From an uncultured Flavobacteriaceae bacterium (GTDB taxonomy: Bacteria; Bacteroidota; Bacteroidia; Flavobacteriales; Flavobacteriaceae), in the NCBI GenBank assembly GCA_947500385.1, contig CANMSA010000011.1:150324-214323 (forward strand): a stretch of 64,000 nt of DNA, written 5' to 3'. Position numbers and translations under genes: made by a program. Numbering within the stretch: the first letter of the stretch is position 1; every line of letters begins with the position of its first letter. The notes under the pieces were generated by a model, which saw only the letters and a list, made by a program, of their open reading frames with translations, had not been told where the DNA came from and made no database searches. Positions 45,853-54,587 of this stretch are shown piece by piece.

Positions 45853-46524
45853 TTAGTTAAACTTGAATTGGATATAGGTGATGGGCTTCCCTTTTTCAAG
45901 GTACTGCTTTTCATAGAATGTTTGTATTCCCAACACTTCCTTTGGGCTACCTGAATTCTTATACACGTCGTGGTTTGCGTACCGAATTTCGAGTCCAAGG
46001 CCCTGTAGAACGCCCAGGGTGTACCCATGCATGAATTCACTATCGGTCTTGAGGTGTACGATTCCCCCTGGCCGCAAAATCTGTCTGTACTTCTCTAGAA
46101 ACTGTAGGTTGGTCATGCGGTGTTTTGTGCGCTTGTACTTTATTTGGGGATCGGGAAAGGTAATCCATATTTCATCTACTTCACCTGGTGCAAAAAGCAT
46201 GTCGATCAGCTCTATTTGGGAACGTAGAAACGCAACATTTTCCTGAGTTTCTTCCAAGGCAGTCTTCGCGCCTCTCCAAAAACGGGCACCCTTGATGTCT
46301 ATTCCGATGAAATTTTTATCCCCATTCAGTTTTGCCAGCCCAAGGGTGTACTCACCCTTGCCGCATCCCAATTCCAAAACGATTGGATTGGTATTTCCAA
46401 AATGCTCGGCCCAACGACCTTTTAGGGCGCATTTCCCTGCCGCAACCACTTCCCTATCGGGTTGCAGTACGTTTTTAAAGGTTTCGTTCTCCTTAAATCG
46501 TTTTAGCTTGTTTTTGCTTCCCAC
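45853..46524 (-). CDS. trmB: tRNA (guanine-N7)-methyltransferase TrmB
   Basis: The SAM-binding motif ELGCGKGEYTLGLA, the PDPQIKYKRTKHR stretch and the LKTDSEFM region define TrmB, which methylates G46 of tRNAs. I choose GTG at 46524 (GSKNKLKRFKENETF), because related proteins begin MGSKNKLKRF. An alternative start at 46557 adds 11 residues. The product is 223 residues. It follows the histidine kinase gene closely on the same strand. Confidence 0.9.
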   Translation of the reverse strand: MGSKNKLKRFKENETFKNVLQPDREVVAAGKCALKGRWAEHFGNTNPIVLELGCGKGEYTLGLAKLNGDKNFIGIDIKGARFWRGAKTALEETQENVAFLRSQIELIDMLFAPGEVDEIWITFPDPQIKYKRTKHRMTNLQFLEKYRQILRPGGIVHLKTDSEFMHGYTLGVLQGLGLEIRYANHDVYKNSGSPKEVLGIQTFYEKQYLEKGKPITYIQFKFN

Positions 46525-46561
46525 CGCATCAGAATTTGATACTTGCAAAGCTAGCAAAAAA

Positions 46562-47617
46562 CTACGCCTCGGCAGTAGTAGTTTTCTCTAAGGTAAAAGA
46601 AAATTCAGATCCCACTTCCTCAACACTTTCCACGTATATTTTCTCCCCGTGGGCCTCAATAATATGTTTTACAATCGAAAGTCCAAGGCCCGATCCCCCT
46701 TCATTTCGGCTACCGCTCTTATCTACGCGATAAAAACGTTCAAAAAGACGTGGTATATGCTGTTCGGGAATACCTTCCCCATTATCGGTAACCCGTATGA
46801 TGATCTTGTTTCTGATCAGATTCTCTACACTTACCTCGGTCGTTCCTTGCTTTTGACCATACTTAATGGAATTCACCAATAAATTGGTAAGTACTTGTTG
46901 AATTTTCTCCCGATCTGCCTTTACATAAATAGGTTCGGTGTATTCGATGTCAAAAGTGAGCAAAATCTCTTTTTTGTTCGATTTCATCTCCAACAACTCG
47001 AACACACTTTGAATCAACTCAATAATATCGAACTCGGAAGGGTCCACGTTGAGTTCTCCAGCCTCCAATTTGGTGATAAGATCCAGATCTTTAACGATGT
47101 AAATAAGGCGATCTACCGCCTTGTTGGCCCTTTGCAAATACTTTTTTCGAACACTTTTGTCATCAATGGCCCCATCCAAAAGCGTTTCCAAATAGCCCTG
47201 AACCGTAAACAGAGGGGTCTTTAATTCGTGGGCGACATTGCCTAAAAAGTCTTTTCGATATGCCTCACGGATTTTAAGGGTATCGATCTCTATTTTCTTG
47301 TCCTTGGCGAACTTTTCGATTTCCTCGGTGAGGGTCCGCATATCGGTCGTAACGGGATCGGAGGTCATGGAAGTAGACTCCAACAAGGCGACATCATCAT
47401 AGATTTTTTTTATCCGTTGGTAAATAAAACGCTGTATTCGGTATTGGAGTACGGCGAAAGAAATCGAAAAAAAAAGAACACTAAACAGCAGTAACAATGT
47501 CCAGTTTAAGGTCCCTAAGAAGAAAAGTAGAGTCCCAAGCACCAATGCGGAACACAGGGTAATTAAAATAGCCGAACGAAAGGCGAACCGATAGGATTTC
47601 TTAAGTCGAATGGCCAT
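46562..47617 (-). CDS. PhoR-like sensor histidine kinase
   Basis: The protein has 351 residues with two membrane helices (about 14-34 and 38-58) and almost no periplasmic loop. A short linker leads to the HisKA domain (DFLGNVAHELKTPL, phospho-acceptor H130) and a HATPase domain with NSIKYG, DNGEGIP, FERFYRVD and GGSGLGLSIVKHI motifs. The absence of a sizeable sensor loop is typical of PhoR-type kinases, which sense phosphate transport indirectly. Its partner regulator lies upstream on the same strand, 98 bp away. The phosphate link is inference. Confidence 0.87.
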   Translation of the reverse strand: MAIRLKKSYRFAFRSAILITLCSALVLGTLLFFLGTLNWTLLLLFSVLFFSISFAVLQYRIQRFIYQRIKKIYDDVALLESTSMTSDPVTTDMRTLTEEIEKFAKDKKIEIDTLKIREAYRKDFLGNVAHELKTPLFTVQGYLETLLDGAIDDKSVRKKYLQRANKAVDRLIYIVKDLDLITKLEAGELNVDPSEFDIIELIQSVFELLEMKSNKKEILLTFDIEYTEPIYVKADREKIQQVLTNLLVNSIKYGQKQGTTEVSVENLIRNKIIIRVTDNGEGIPEQHIPRLFERFYRVDKSGSRNEGGSGLGLSIVKHIIEAHGEKIYVESVEEVGSEFSFTLEKTTTAEA

Positions 47618-47715
47618 TGCGGAATTTTTTGAATTTTAAGGACGTTTCCTTGCTGCACAAAAATAACCGATCCGTTGCAGCTTTAACCGCGAAATCTAAA
47701 ATTAAAGCGCCGCTC

Positions 47716-48405
47716 TTATACTACGAACTTATACCCGACTCCCTTTACGGTCTTAAAATGGTCTTCCCCGATTTTTTCGCGGAGCTTTCGTATGTGCACA
47801 TCGATGGTGCGCCCACCAACCACCACTTCATTGCCCCAAACCCGGTCCAAGATTACTTCGCGCTTGAACACTTTATTGGGTTTTGAGCTTAGCAAGGAAA
47901 GTAGCTCAAACTCTTTTCGGGGCAAAACAATTTCGACCCCATCATTCACAATCTTATACTCCTCTCGGTTAATGACCAGGTTGCCAACCCTAAAAATATC
48001 TTCGTCTTGTTTGTTGGTATCTTCTTTAAGTCTTCGGAGCAACGCCTTCACCTTGCTTACCAGTACTTTTGGCTTTATAGGTTTGGTAATGTAGTCATCT
48101 GCACCGGCATCAAAACCGGCTACTTGTGAGTAATCTTCCCCGCGAGCGGTAAGAAATGTAATGATCGTTTGCTCTAGCCCGGGAGTACCACGGATAATCT
48201 CACAGGCCTCGATGCCGTCCATTTCGGGCATCATCACATCTAAAATAATCAAATGGGGTTCTTTCTTTTTGGCTTTTTCAACGCCTTCCATCCCATTTTT
48301 TGCGGTGAACACCTGGTAGCCTTCGGCCGAGAGGTTATACCCAACAATCTCCAGAATATCGGGCTCATCATCTACCAATAGAATCTTAATCTCGCTTTTT
48401 TTCAT
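47716..48405 (-). CDS. PhoB/OmpR-family response regulator
   Basis: The 229-residue protein has a receiver domain (VDDEPD at 11-16, phospho-acceptor D56 in LIILDVMMP, T/K switch residues in FLTARGE and ITKPIKP) and a C-terminal winged helix (LLSSKPNKVFKREVILDRVWGNEVVVGGRTIDVHIRKLREKIG). It is paired with the histidine kinase gene downstream and divergent from a TonB receptor gene whose upstream region carries 11-bp phased repeats. That supports direct regulation of the receptor, as with PhoB boxes. Confidence 0.9.
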   Translation of the reverse strand: MKKSEIKILLVDDEPDILEIVGYNLSAEGYQVFTAKNGMEGVEKAKKKEPHLIILDVMMPEMDGIEACEIIRGTPGLEQTIITFLTARGEDYSQVAGFDAGADDYITKPIKPKVLVSKVKALLRRLKEDTNKQDEDIFRVGNLVINREEYKIVNDGVEIVLPRKEFELLSLLSSKPNKVFKREVILDRVWGNEVVVGGRTIDVHIRKLREKIGEDHFKTVKGVGYKFVV

Positions 48406-48478
48406 CGGTTTCTTAGATTACTTAGACACTCAAATGTAAAGATAATACCCTTAGCTCAAAACGGCTTAACCTTCATTT

Positions 48479-48544
48479 AATATCATAACATTAAGGTAAC
48501 GCTCCCGAAATAAATGTTTAACACAGGGGTAACATCGCTTTTAC
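48479..48544 (+). promoter_or_regulatory. 11-bp phased TAAC direct repeats (candidate PhoB-type boxes)
   Basis: TAAC-like words end at 48489 (CATAAC), 48500 (GGTAAC), 48511 (GAAAT, degenerate), 48522 (TTTAAC), 48533 (GGTAAC) and 48544 (TTTTAC), each exactly 11 bp apart. A further TTTAAC-like pair ends at 48470 and 48481. OmpR/PhoB regulators bind as head-to-tail dimers on 11-bp repeats. The array sits between the divergent regulator gene and the TonB receptor gene. Confidence 0.5.
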
Positions 48545-48559
48545 ACCCTCGCGCGTTCT

Positions 48560-51400
48560 TTGCAGCGAAATTCTAAAACCGATACATTGAGAGTAACCAT
48601 TTTACTATTAGCACTTATATCAGGAATGTACATAAGTGCCCAAGATACGGGAAGTATCGCAGGGAAGCTAATTGACCAGGAGTTAAACGGCGAGCCATTG
48701 CCCTTTGCGAATATCTTGATCAAAGGAACCACAAAAGGTACACAATCGGATTTTGATGGGCTGTACGAAATCGCCAACTTGGAACCCGGAACCTATACCG
48801 TAGTGTTCTCCTATTTAGGATATGAAACGGTAGAGCTTCCAAATATTACTGTTGAAGCAGGCAAAGTGACCACGATCAATGCACCGCTGAGCGCCTCGAA
48901 AGGAGTTGAGCTCCAGGAAGTAGTGGTAACCACCTCTGCACGAAAAGACTCCGAGGTAGCGCTGCTTTTAGACCAAAAAAAGGCTGTAGAAATAAAGGAA
49001 AGTATTGGAGCCCAGCAATTGCAAAAGATAGGGGTTTCGGACGTAGCCACCGCCACGACCAAAATTTCAGGTGTATCGAGTAGCGAGGCCTCCGGGGACG
49101 TCTTTGTACGTGGTCTGGGAGACCGTTACTTGTCTACCACCCTGAATGGTTTGCCCGTTCCCTCTGACGATGTGGAAAAGAAGAACATCGACCTTGGTCT
49201 TTTCCCTACTCGAGTAATTCAAAATGTAAGTGTGAGCAAAACTTATTCCACACAATCTTCTGCCGACCAATCGTCGGGTACGATAGACATAACCTCTCGT
49301 GAACTTCGAGGTTCCGAGGAACTAAATGTAAGCAGCCGTATAGGAATCAACACCAATGTTGCGAAAAGCGGTGTGTTCGATAATTTTAAGGTTTCCCCGA
49401 ATCAACGCAATGTAGATTTCGGTTTTTACGATCAAAACGCTTCTACCAGAGACCTTACCACTGTACAAAGTTGGAACACTCAAAAACAAAGTTCTCCGGT
49501 AAACTACAACTACAGTATCACCGCGGGGAAAAGGATCAAAGAAAAGTTTTCGGCTTTCCTAACGGCATCACAATCACAATCATATGAGTACGGAGAAGGA
49601 TTGTTCCGTCAGTTCCGATCCAACTTTATTGATGACACCCTTACCGATGCAACTACCTATAGCAAGAAAGTTACCACAAGCGGGTTATTGGATTTAAAAT
49701 ATCTGATCAACGAAAAGCATAAAGTAAAATCGAGTACATTCTTTGTTAATAAACTTAGTGAGCAGGTTTTTGAAGGTGGTAGAAACGGGGAGGGTACTAT
49801 CTTTGAGGAAACCGACCCGGCCGAAGGTTTGTTCCAATTTGTACGCGATCAAAACATCAAACAAACCCAATTGTTGGTAACACAACTTCTGGGGACGCAT
49901 CGTTTGACCGAAAAGAATACGCTAGAGTGGGCAGCAGGTTATAACCGTGTAAAGGCAGATGAACCGAACCGTATTCGAAACGAGGTCAACTTTGACCCGG
50001 AATCGGACTTCGTACAATTGGGACGTACTGGTGGATTTCAACAGCGAAAATCGCGACAAGAAATAAGCGACAACGAATTCAATGGGTATTTAAAAGATGT
50101 CCTTGATATTTTACAAGATGAGGAAAGTCAAAAATCATTCCAAGTAGCATTGGGCGTAAACTATCGAAACAAACAACGTGATTTCCGTTCTCAGTTTGTT
50201 GGAATCGAAGAGGCCTTTACCAACGCAATCAACCCCACATCAATAGATGATTTGTCAAGTATCTTCGTAGCCTCAAATCTGGTTGGTGCCGATGCCGTAT
50301 TACAATTGAATGAATTGCAGGCAGATTTATATGATGGCGAACTCGATTCCAAAGCGGTCTTTGCCGACTTTAACGTGGGCTTAAAGAAATGGAATTTCAA
50401 TGTAGGGTTCCGGTATCAGAACGACGATATTAATGTGAATTACGATGTCGGGAACATCCCAGGAAGGGTCGGCAGCACTGAAAAAGCGTACAGCAACTTG
50501 TACCCGAGCTTAAATGTAAAATACGGACTAAGCGAAAAACATGGTTTGCGTTTAGCCGTTAGCAAAACCATTACCCTACCTGAATTCAAGGAAATTGCTC
50601 CTTTTGAGTATGTATCTCAAACAGGACAAGTGACTCGTGGAAATCCCAATCTGGAAGCTTCCAATAACTTTAACTACGATTTGAAATGGGAGTACTTCCC
50701 TTCAAACGGCCAGTTAATTTCACTAGCCGCTTTCTATAAAGACATTCAAGACCCCATCAACAAAGTACAGGATCGTGGTTCTGCAGGGGTATTTTCCTAT
50801 TTCAACTCTGGTGAGCAAGCAGAAATTTTCGGTTTGGAATTGGAGACCAAACTAGATTTGATACAAGCGGATAAAGAAGCTGAAACTCCCACTGGTTTCG
50901 ATTTAGGCCTGAATTTTAACCTTTCTCGAATGTGGCATGAGCAGGACCTAAAAGAGGTTCGTGACCTCGACGGAACGTTTATTAGAACTTTTCGTTACAA
51001 AGGCTTAACAAAAACCGATTTACAGGGCGCTTCGGACTGGATACTTAACACAAGCATAAACTTTTCAACACCTTCAGAAAACCCCTTTTCCGCATCTTTG
51101 ACTGCGAATTATGCCTCTGATAAAGTATTTGCGTTAGGCGCACCGGAAATACAAAGTCAGAGCGAAACGTTCTATAACGACGCCATCATAGAAAAGGGAT
51201 TTGTTACCTTGGATGCAGTTATGATCAAAGAGTTTGGGGCTCATTGGAGACTTCGTTTTATCGGAAGGAATCTCTTAAATCCAGACATCAAAAGAACACA
51301 GCTGGTACGACCAAGTACAACCGGTATTGAAACCGAGGAAACGGTTCGTTCCTACACCAGTGGATCAACCCTGAGCTTGGGTGTTAGTTATAGTTTTTAG
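48560..51400 (+). CDS. TonB-dependent outer-membrane receptor
   Basis: The protein has about 946 residues. After a signal peptide ending YISAQ come a carboxypeptidase-regulatory-like domain (GSIAGKLIDQELNGEPLPFANILIKGT, about 30-115), a plug (DVFVRGLGDRYLSTTLNGLPVPS) and a long beta-barrel ending LSLGVSYSF. No ATG is available: an in-frame TAA at 48530 precedes, so the start must be TTG at 48560 or 48587. It imports a substrate across the outer membrane using TonB energy. Its partner is the lipoprotein gene 28 bp downstream. Phosphate-starvation control is suggested by the divergent PhoBR-like genes and phased repeats. Confidence 0.9.
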   Translation: MQRNSKTDTLRVTILLLALISGMYISAQDTGSIAGKLIDQELNGEPLPFANILIKGTTKGTQSDFDGLYEIANLEPGTYTVVFSYLGYETVELPNITVEAGKVTTINAPLSASKGVELQEVVVTTSARKDSEVALLLDQKKAVEIKESIGAQQLQKIGVSDVATATTKISGVSSSEASGDVFVRGLGDRYLSTTLNGLPVPSDDVEKKNIDLGLFPTRVIQNVSVSKTYSTQSSADQSSGTIDITSRELRGSEELNVSSRIGINTNVAKSGVFDNFKVSPNQRNVDFGFYDQNASTRDLTTVQSWNTQKQSSPVNYNYSITAGKRIKEKFSAFLTASQSQSYEYGEGLFRQFRSNFIDDTLTDATTYSKKVTTSGLLDLKYLINEKHKVKSSTFFVNKLSEQVFEGGRNGEGTIFEETDPAEGLFQFVRDQNIKQTQLLVTQLLGTHRLTEKNTLEWAAGYNRVKADEPNRIRNEVNFDPESDFVQLGRTGGFQQRKSRQEISDNEFNGYLKDVLDILQDEESQKSFQVALGVNYRNKQRDFRSQFVGIEEAFTNAINPTSIDDLSSIFVASNLVGADAVLQLNELQADLYDGELDSKAVFADFNVGLKKWNFNVGFRYQNDDINVNYDVGNIPGRVGSTEKAYSNLYPSLNVKYGLSEKHGLRLAVSKTITLPEFKEIAPFEYVSQTGQVTRGNPNLEASNNFNYDLKWEYFPSNGQLISLAAFYKDIQDPINKVQDRGSAGVFSYFNSGEQAEIFGLELETKLDLIQADKEAETPTGFDLGLNFNLSRMWHEQDLKEVRDLDGTFIRTFRYKGLTKTDLQGASDWILNTSINFSTPSENPFSASLTANYASDKVFALGAPEIQSQSETFYNDAIIEKGFVTLDAVMIKEFGAHWRLRFIGRNLLNPDIKRTQLVRPSTTGIETEETVRSYTSGSTLSLGVSYSF

Positions 51401-51428
51401 TTGAATCAAATTAACAAACACTTTAATT

Positions 51429-53453
51429 ATGAAATTGAAAATTAGTAGTCTATTTGCAATGAGTGCTCTCCTATGCTCATTGGTATTCGTAAGCTGTAGC
51501 GGGGATGATAATGGGGGTGGAGATCCACCACCACCTGTTAGCTGTACGGACGGTGTTCAAAACGGCGACGAAACGGGCGTTGACTGTGGCGGAACATGTG
51601 GGAACACCTGTTCAATTGAAAGCACCGATTTAACGGGGAAACTGGAGGAAGATCGCACGTTGGATGCCACTCAAGAATACAAAATAACAGGTGTATATAG
51701 TGTAGAGGCTGGTTTCACACTTACGATTCCCGCAGGTACGAAAATCGTTTCTGAAAAAGGAACCGATCGTTACATCGTGGTACAAAAAGGAGCAAAAATA
51801 GATATTCAGGGGACCGCTGCGAACCCAGTGTTAATGACTTCGGAAAGTGAGGCTCCGGGAGATTGGGGTGGACTTGTAATAGCAGGGAACGCCACTACTA
51901 CCGAAGGGGTCGATGCTACTGCTGAAGTAGGTGGCATTCTATACGGAGGTAACGATGATACAGATGATTCTGGATCGATCAATTATTTGATCATCAATTA
52001 TGCCGGTGCACAGATCAACTCAGAATCGCAATACAATGGGTTAACCTTGTACGCAGTAGGTTCTGGAACCACCTTAAGCAATATTGCCTTGTTGAACGGT
52101 ACCGACGATGGTGTCGAGTTCTTTGGCGGAACCGTAAGTGCCTCTAATTTCTACATGGAAAACAATGAGGACGATGCAATTGACTGGACAGAAGGCTGGA
52201 ACGGTACCTTGACCGATGCCTACGTATTACATAGCAAAGCGGGCTTCTCTACAGCAGTTGAGGCAGACGGTATCAACGGTGACCCTAAACTGGTAAACCT
52301 TACCGCAGTTTCTACCGTTAGTGGTACCGCATTACAATTCAAAAAAGAATCGGGTGCCACCATTACCGGACTTTCTTTGACCGGGTATACTACATCTATT
52401 GATATGAAGGATGACGGTCCCTTGGCCAATATTCAAATTGATGGTGCCGATGCCGATCCTGCAAGTACCTATTTGGCAGATGCTACCGTAGATGTGGCGA
52501 TGTTCGACTGGGTAAACAGCGGCACACAAGTGACCACAATGTCTTTGGAAGGCACAATAGACGCCGATACTACCTTGGATGCAAGTATTATTTACCGGTT
52601 AAACGGTAGTTTAAGTGTAGAAACAGGTGCGAAATTGACCATCCCTGCCGGAACGTTAATCATCGCAGATGCTGATAGTGGTACTGAAACCGACACCTAT
52701 ATCGTTGTTAAGAAAGGTGCTACGATCGACATTCAAGGAACTGCTGCGGCTCCTGTTGTAATGACAAGTTCAAACCAAAATCCCGGAGACTGGGGTGGCT
52801 TGGTAATCTTAGGTGATGCCACCACTACCGAAGGGGTAGATGCTACTGCCGAAGTAGGCGGGTTCACGTACGGGGGAACAAACGATACGGATAACTCAGG
52901 TTCCATTCGGTATTTAGTTATCAACTACGCCGGGGCGCAGATCAACGCTGAGTCCCAGTACAATGGTCTTACCCTTTACGCTGTTGGGTCTGGTACTACC
53001 GTAGAATATGTTGCCTTATTGAACGGTACGGATGATGGTGTTGAGTTCTTTGGAGGAACGGTAAGTGCCTCTAATTTCTACTTGGAAAACAACGAAGATG
53101 ATGCCGTTGACTGGACAGAAGGCTGGAACGGAACCTTGACCACCGCTTATGTATCACATACAAAAGCAGGTTTCTCCACAGCCGTTGAAGCAGATGGCAT
53201 CAACGGAGATCCTAAATTAATCAACTTTACGGCCATCTCTACCGTAGACGGTACGGCATTACAATTCAAAAAAGAATCGGGTGCCACCATTACCAACCTC
53301 TATTTGGAAGGCTATGTTACCTTGGTTGACATGAAAGATGACGGCCCACTGGCGAATATTCAAATTGATGGGGCAGCTGCTACGGTCGAAGGTCCATATG
53401 ACTCAGGAACACCGGTAGATATCACTATTTTTGACTGGGCTACAGATCTATAA
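51429..53453 (+). CDS. Surface lipoprotein with duplicated beta-helix domain, TonB-receptor partner
   Basis: The protein has 674 residues with a lipobox (VFVSC, Cys23) and a short Asp/Gly/Pro linker. A Cys-rich knot follows (CTDGVQNGDETGVDCGG, about 38-60). Then come two copies of a domain of about 300 residues with right-handed beta-helix character, offset by 309 residues (927 bp at DNA level). Shared segments include LTIPAGT, AEVGG, NGTDDGVEFFGGTVSASNFY and DWTEGWNGTL. It follows the TonB receptor and probably captures its substrate at the surface. No catalytic motif is recognised. Confidence 0.82.
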   Translation: MKLKISSLFAMSALLCSLVFVSCSGDDNGGGDPPPPVSCTDGVQNGDETGVDCGGTCGNTCSIESTDLTGKLEEDRTLDATQEYKITGVYSVEAGFTLTIPAGTKIVSEKGTDRYIVVQKGAKIDIQGTAANPVLMTSESEAPGDWGGLVIAGNATTTEGVDATAEVGGILYGGNDDTDDSGSINYLIINYAGAQINSESQYNGLTLYAVGSGTTLSNIALLNGTDDGVEFFGGTVSASNFYMENNEDDAIDWTEGWNGTLTDAYVLHSKAGFSTAVEADGINGDPKLVNLTAVSTVSGTALQFKKESGATITGLSLTGYTTSIDMKDDGPLANIQIDGADADPASTYLADATVDVAMFDWVNSGTQVTTMSLEGTIDADTTLDASIIYRLNGSLSVETGAKLTIPAGTLIIADADSGTETDTYIVVKKGATIDIQGTAAAPVVMTSSNQNPGDWGGLVILGDATTTEGVDATAEVGGFTYGGTNDTDNSGSIRYLVINYAGAQINAESQYNGLTLYAVGSGTTVEYVALLNGTDDGVEFFGGTVSASNFYLENNEDDAVDWTEGWNGTLTTAYVSHTKAGFSTAVEADGINGDPKLINFTAISTVDGTALQFKKESGATITNLYLEGYVTLVDMKDDGPLANIQIDGAAATVEGPYDSGTPVDITIFDWATDL

Positions 53454-53476
53454 TCAACCCAATTCATAACAATCTA

Positions 53477-53511
53477 AAAGGCCTTGACCGTAAAAAAGTC
53501 AGGGCTTTTTT
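53477..53511 (+). terminator. Rho-independent terminator after the receptor/lipoprotein operon
   Basis: A 12-bp stem, left arm 53477-53488 (AAAGGCCTTGAC) and right arm 53498-53509 (GTCAGGGCTTTT) with two G-T pairs, has a 9-nt loop and a run of six T. Confidence 0.85.
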
Positions 53512-53573
53512 GCATTTTGGCCGAATTTTTGCTATGTTATAGATATTTGGCAACGATAAAACATCAAAATTAG

Positions 53574-53581
53574 TATCTTTA
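53574..53581 (+). promoter_or_regulatory. Candidate -7 box of the first minimal T9SS gene
   Basis: TATCTTTA is one mismatch from TAnnTTTG and lies 16 bp before the ATG. A TTG at 53547-53549 is 24 bp upstream, slightly beyond the usual spacing. Confidence 0.4.
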
Positions 53582-53597
53582 CCGTATATATATCTGA

Positions 53598-53906
53598 ATG
53601 AAGCACTTTTACCTATTACTATGTTTCCTTACGTTCGCCTTTGCGTCGGCCCAAGAGCCTACTGCGAACAGGGATATTGATGGGTTTAAGTTATATCCCA
53701 ATCCCGTAACTACGGGCAAGGTGTATATCAGTACTACCGCCAACGCACCAAAAACAATTTTAATTTTTGATGTATTGGGAACCAAGGTCTTGGAAACTAA
53801 AATTTTAGGTTCCGAATTGAATCTTTCCGACCTTGATGCCGGGGTGTATTTGCTGCGTGTTTTTGAAAAAGACAAAGTAGCCACCCGAAAGTTGATTATC
53901 AAGTAA
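53598..53906 (+). CDS. Minimal T9SS sorting-domain protein (signal peptide plus CTD)
   Basis: The protein is only 102 residues: a signal peptide (MKHFYLLLCFLTFAFASAQ), about ten linker residues, then a complete type A T9SS sorting domain (GFKLYPNPVTTGKVYIS, IFDVLGTKV, LDAGVYLLRVF, TRKLIIK). There is no cargo domain. It has its own TATCTTTA box (53574-53581). A second protein of the same kind follows. It could be a natural mini-cargo, a regulator of the sortase or attachment step, or a remnant; the intact frame and signal argue against decay. Confidence 0.8.
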   Translation: MKHFYLLLCFLTFAFASAQEPTANRDIDGFKLYPNPVTTGKVYISTTANAPKTILIFDVLGTKVLETKILGSELNLSDLDAGVYLLRVFEKDKVATRKLIIK

Positions 53907-54166
53907 TCGCTTTACTTCACCTATTTAATCCATTTTTTACCACAAAAACGGACCATAAATCCGATGAAATGCAGGCCTCGTTGCATTTACCTACATTTTA
54001 TCGAATTTCACAACAAAATGTGTGCTCGCTTAAACGCTTTCAATATCTTTAAAGTGTTGATCCCAAATCAATACCATATGAAATGAGCGAATCGGCCTTA
54101 TTTTAATTATAAAAAGGTAGATGCGCGAATTCCATACGATTGTTTAAAAACAATAAACTTAACCGT

Positions 54167-54490
54167 ATGAAGATACTCTACGCTGCACTATTTTTAGTGT
54201 TTACCTTCTGTGTTAGCGCACAGGACACCCCTACTGCCCAATACCAACAGATTGAGGAAATCCCTGGGTTTAAACTATACCCAAATCCGGTTTTTGACAA
54301 TGTGGTGTATATCACCACGGAACAAAACGCTCAAAAGGAAGTAACCATCTATGATGTTTTTGGCGAGACCGTTCTTAGAGATAAAATCAAGAACACCGCC
54401 CTCAACATTTCGGATCTCGCGCCTGGGGTTTATGTGCTTCAAGTAATCGAAGATCAAAAAAGCATTACCCGAAAACTGGTCGTGAAATAA
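54167..54490 (+). CDS. Minimal T9SS sorting-domain protein (second copy)
   Basis: I choose the ATG at 54167 (MKILYAALFLVFTFCVSAQ), since the nine codons upstream would spoil the signal. The 107-residue product is again signal peptide, a short linker and a full type A sorting domain (GFKLYPNPVFDNVVYI, IYDVFGETV, LAPGVYVLQVI, TRKLVVK). It is clearly related to the protein encoded 260 bp upstream but diverged, consistent with an old duplication kept by selection. Function unknown. Confidence 0.8.
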   Translation: MKILYAALFLVFTFCVSAQDTPTAQYQQIEEIPGFKLYPNPVFDNVVYITTEQNAQKEVTIYDVFGETVLRDKIKNTALNISDLAPGVYVLQVIEDQKSITRKLVVK

Positions 54491-54572
54491 GCCTTGGGCT
54501 GACCTTTTCGTAAAAACCTCTTATAGCATCCGAATCGCTTCCAAAAGTACGGATCAACCCTTTGCATTTTGT

Positions 54573-54580
54573 TATTTTTG
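54573..54580 (+). promoter_or_regulatory. -7 box close to the LuxE-like gene start
   Basis: TATTTTTG matches TAnnTTTG exactly. It ends only 7 bp before the ATG at 54588, so the mRNA may be leaderless or nearly so. Confidence 0.45.
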
Positions 54581-54587
54581 TCCCATA

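Noticed and set aside
53598..54490. Pseudogene remnants of a larger T9SS cargo gene
   Set aside because: Both have intact signal peptides in frame with complete sorting domains, and no cargo-like sequence was seen in the flanks.
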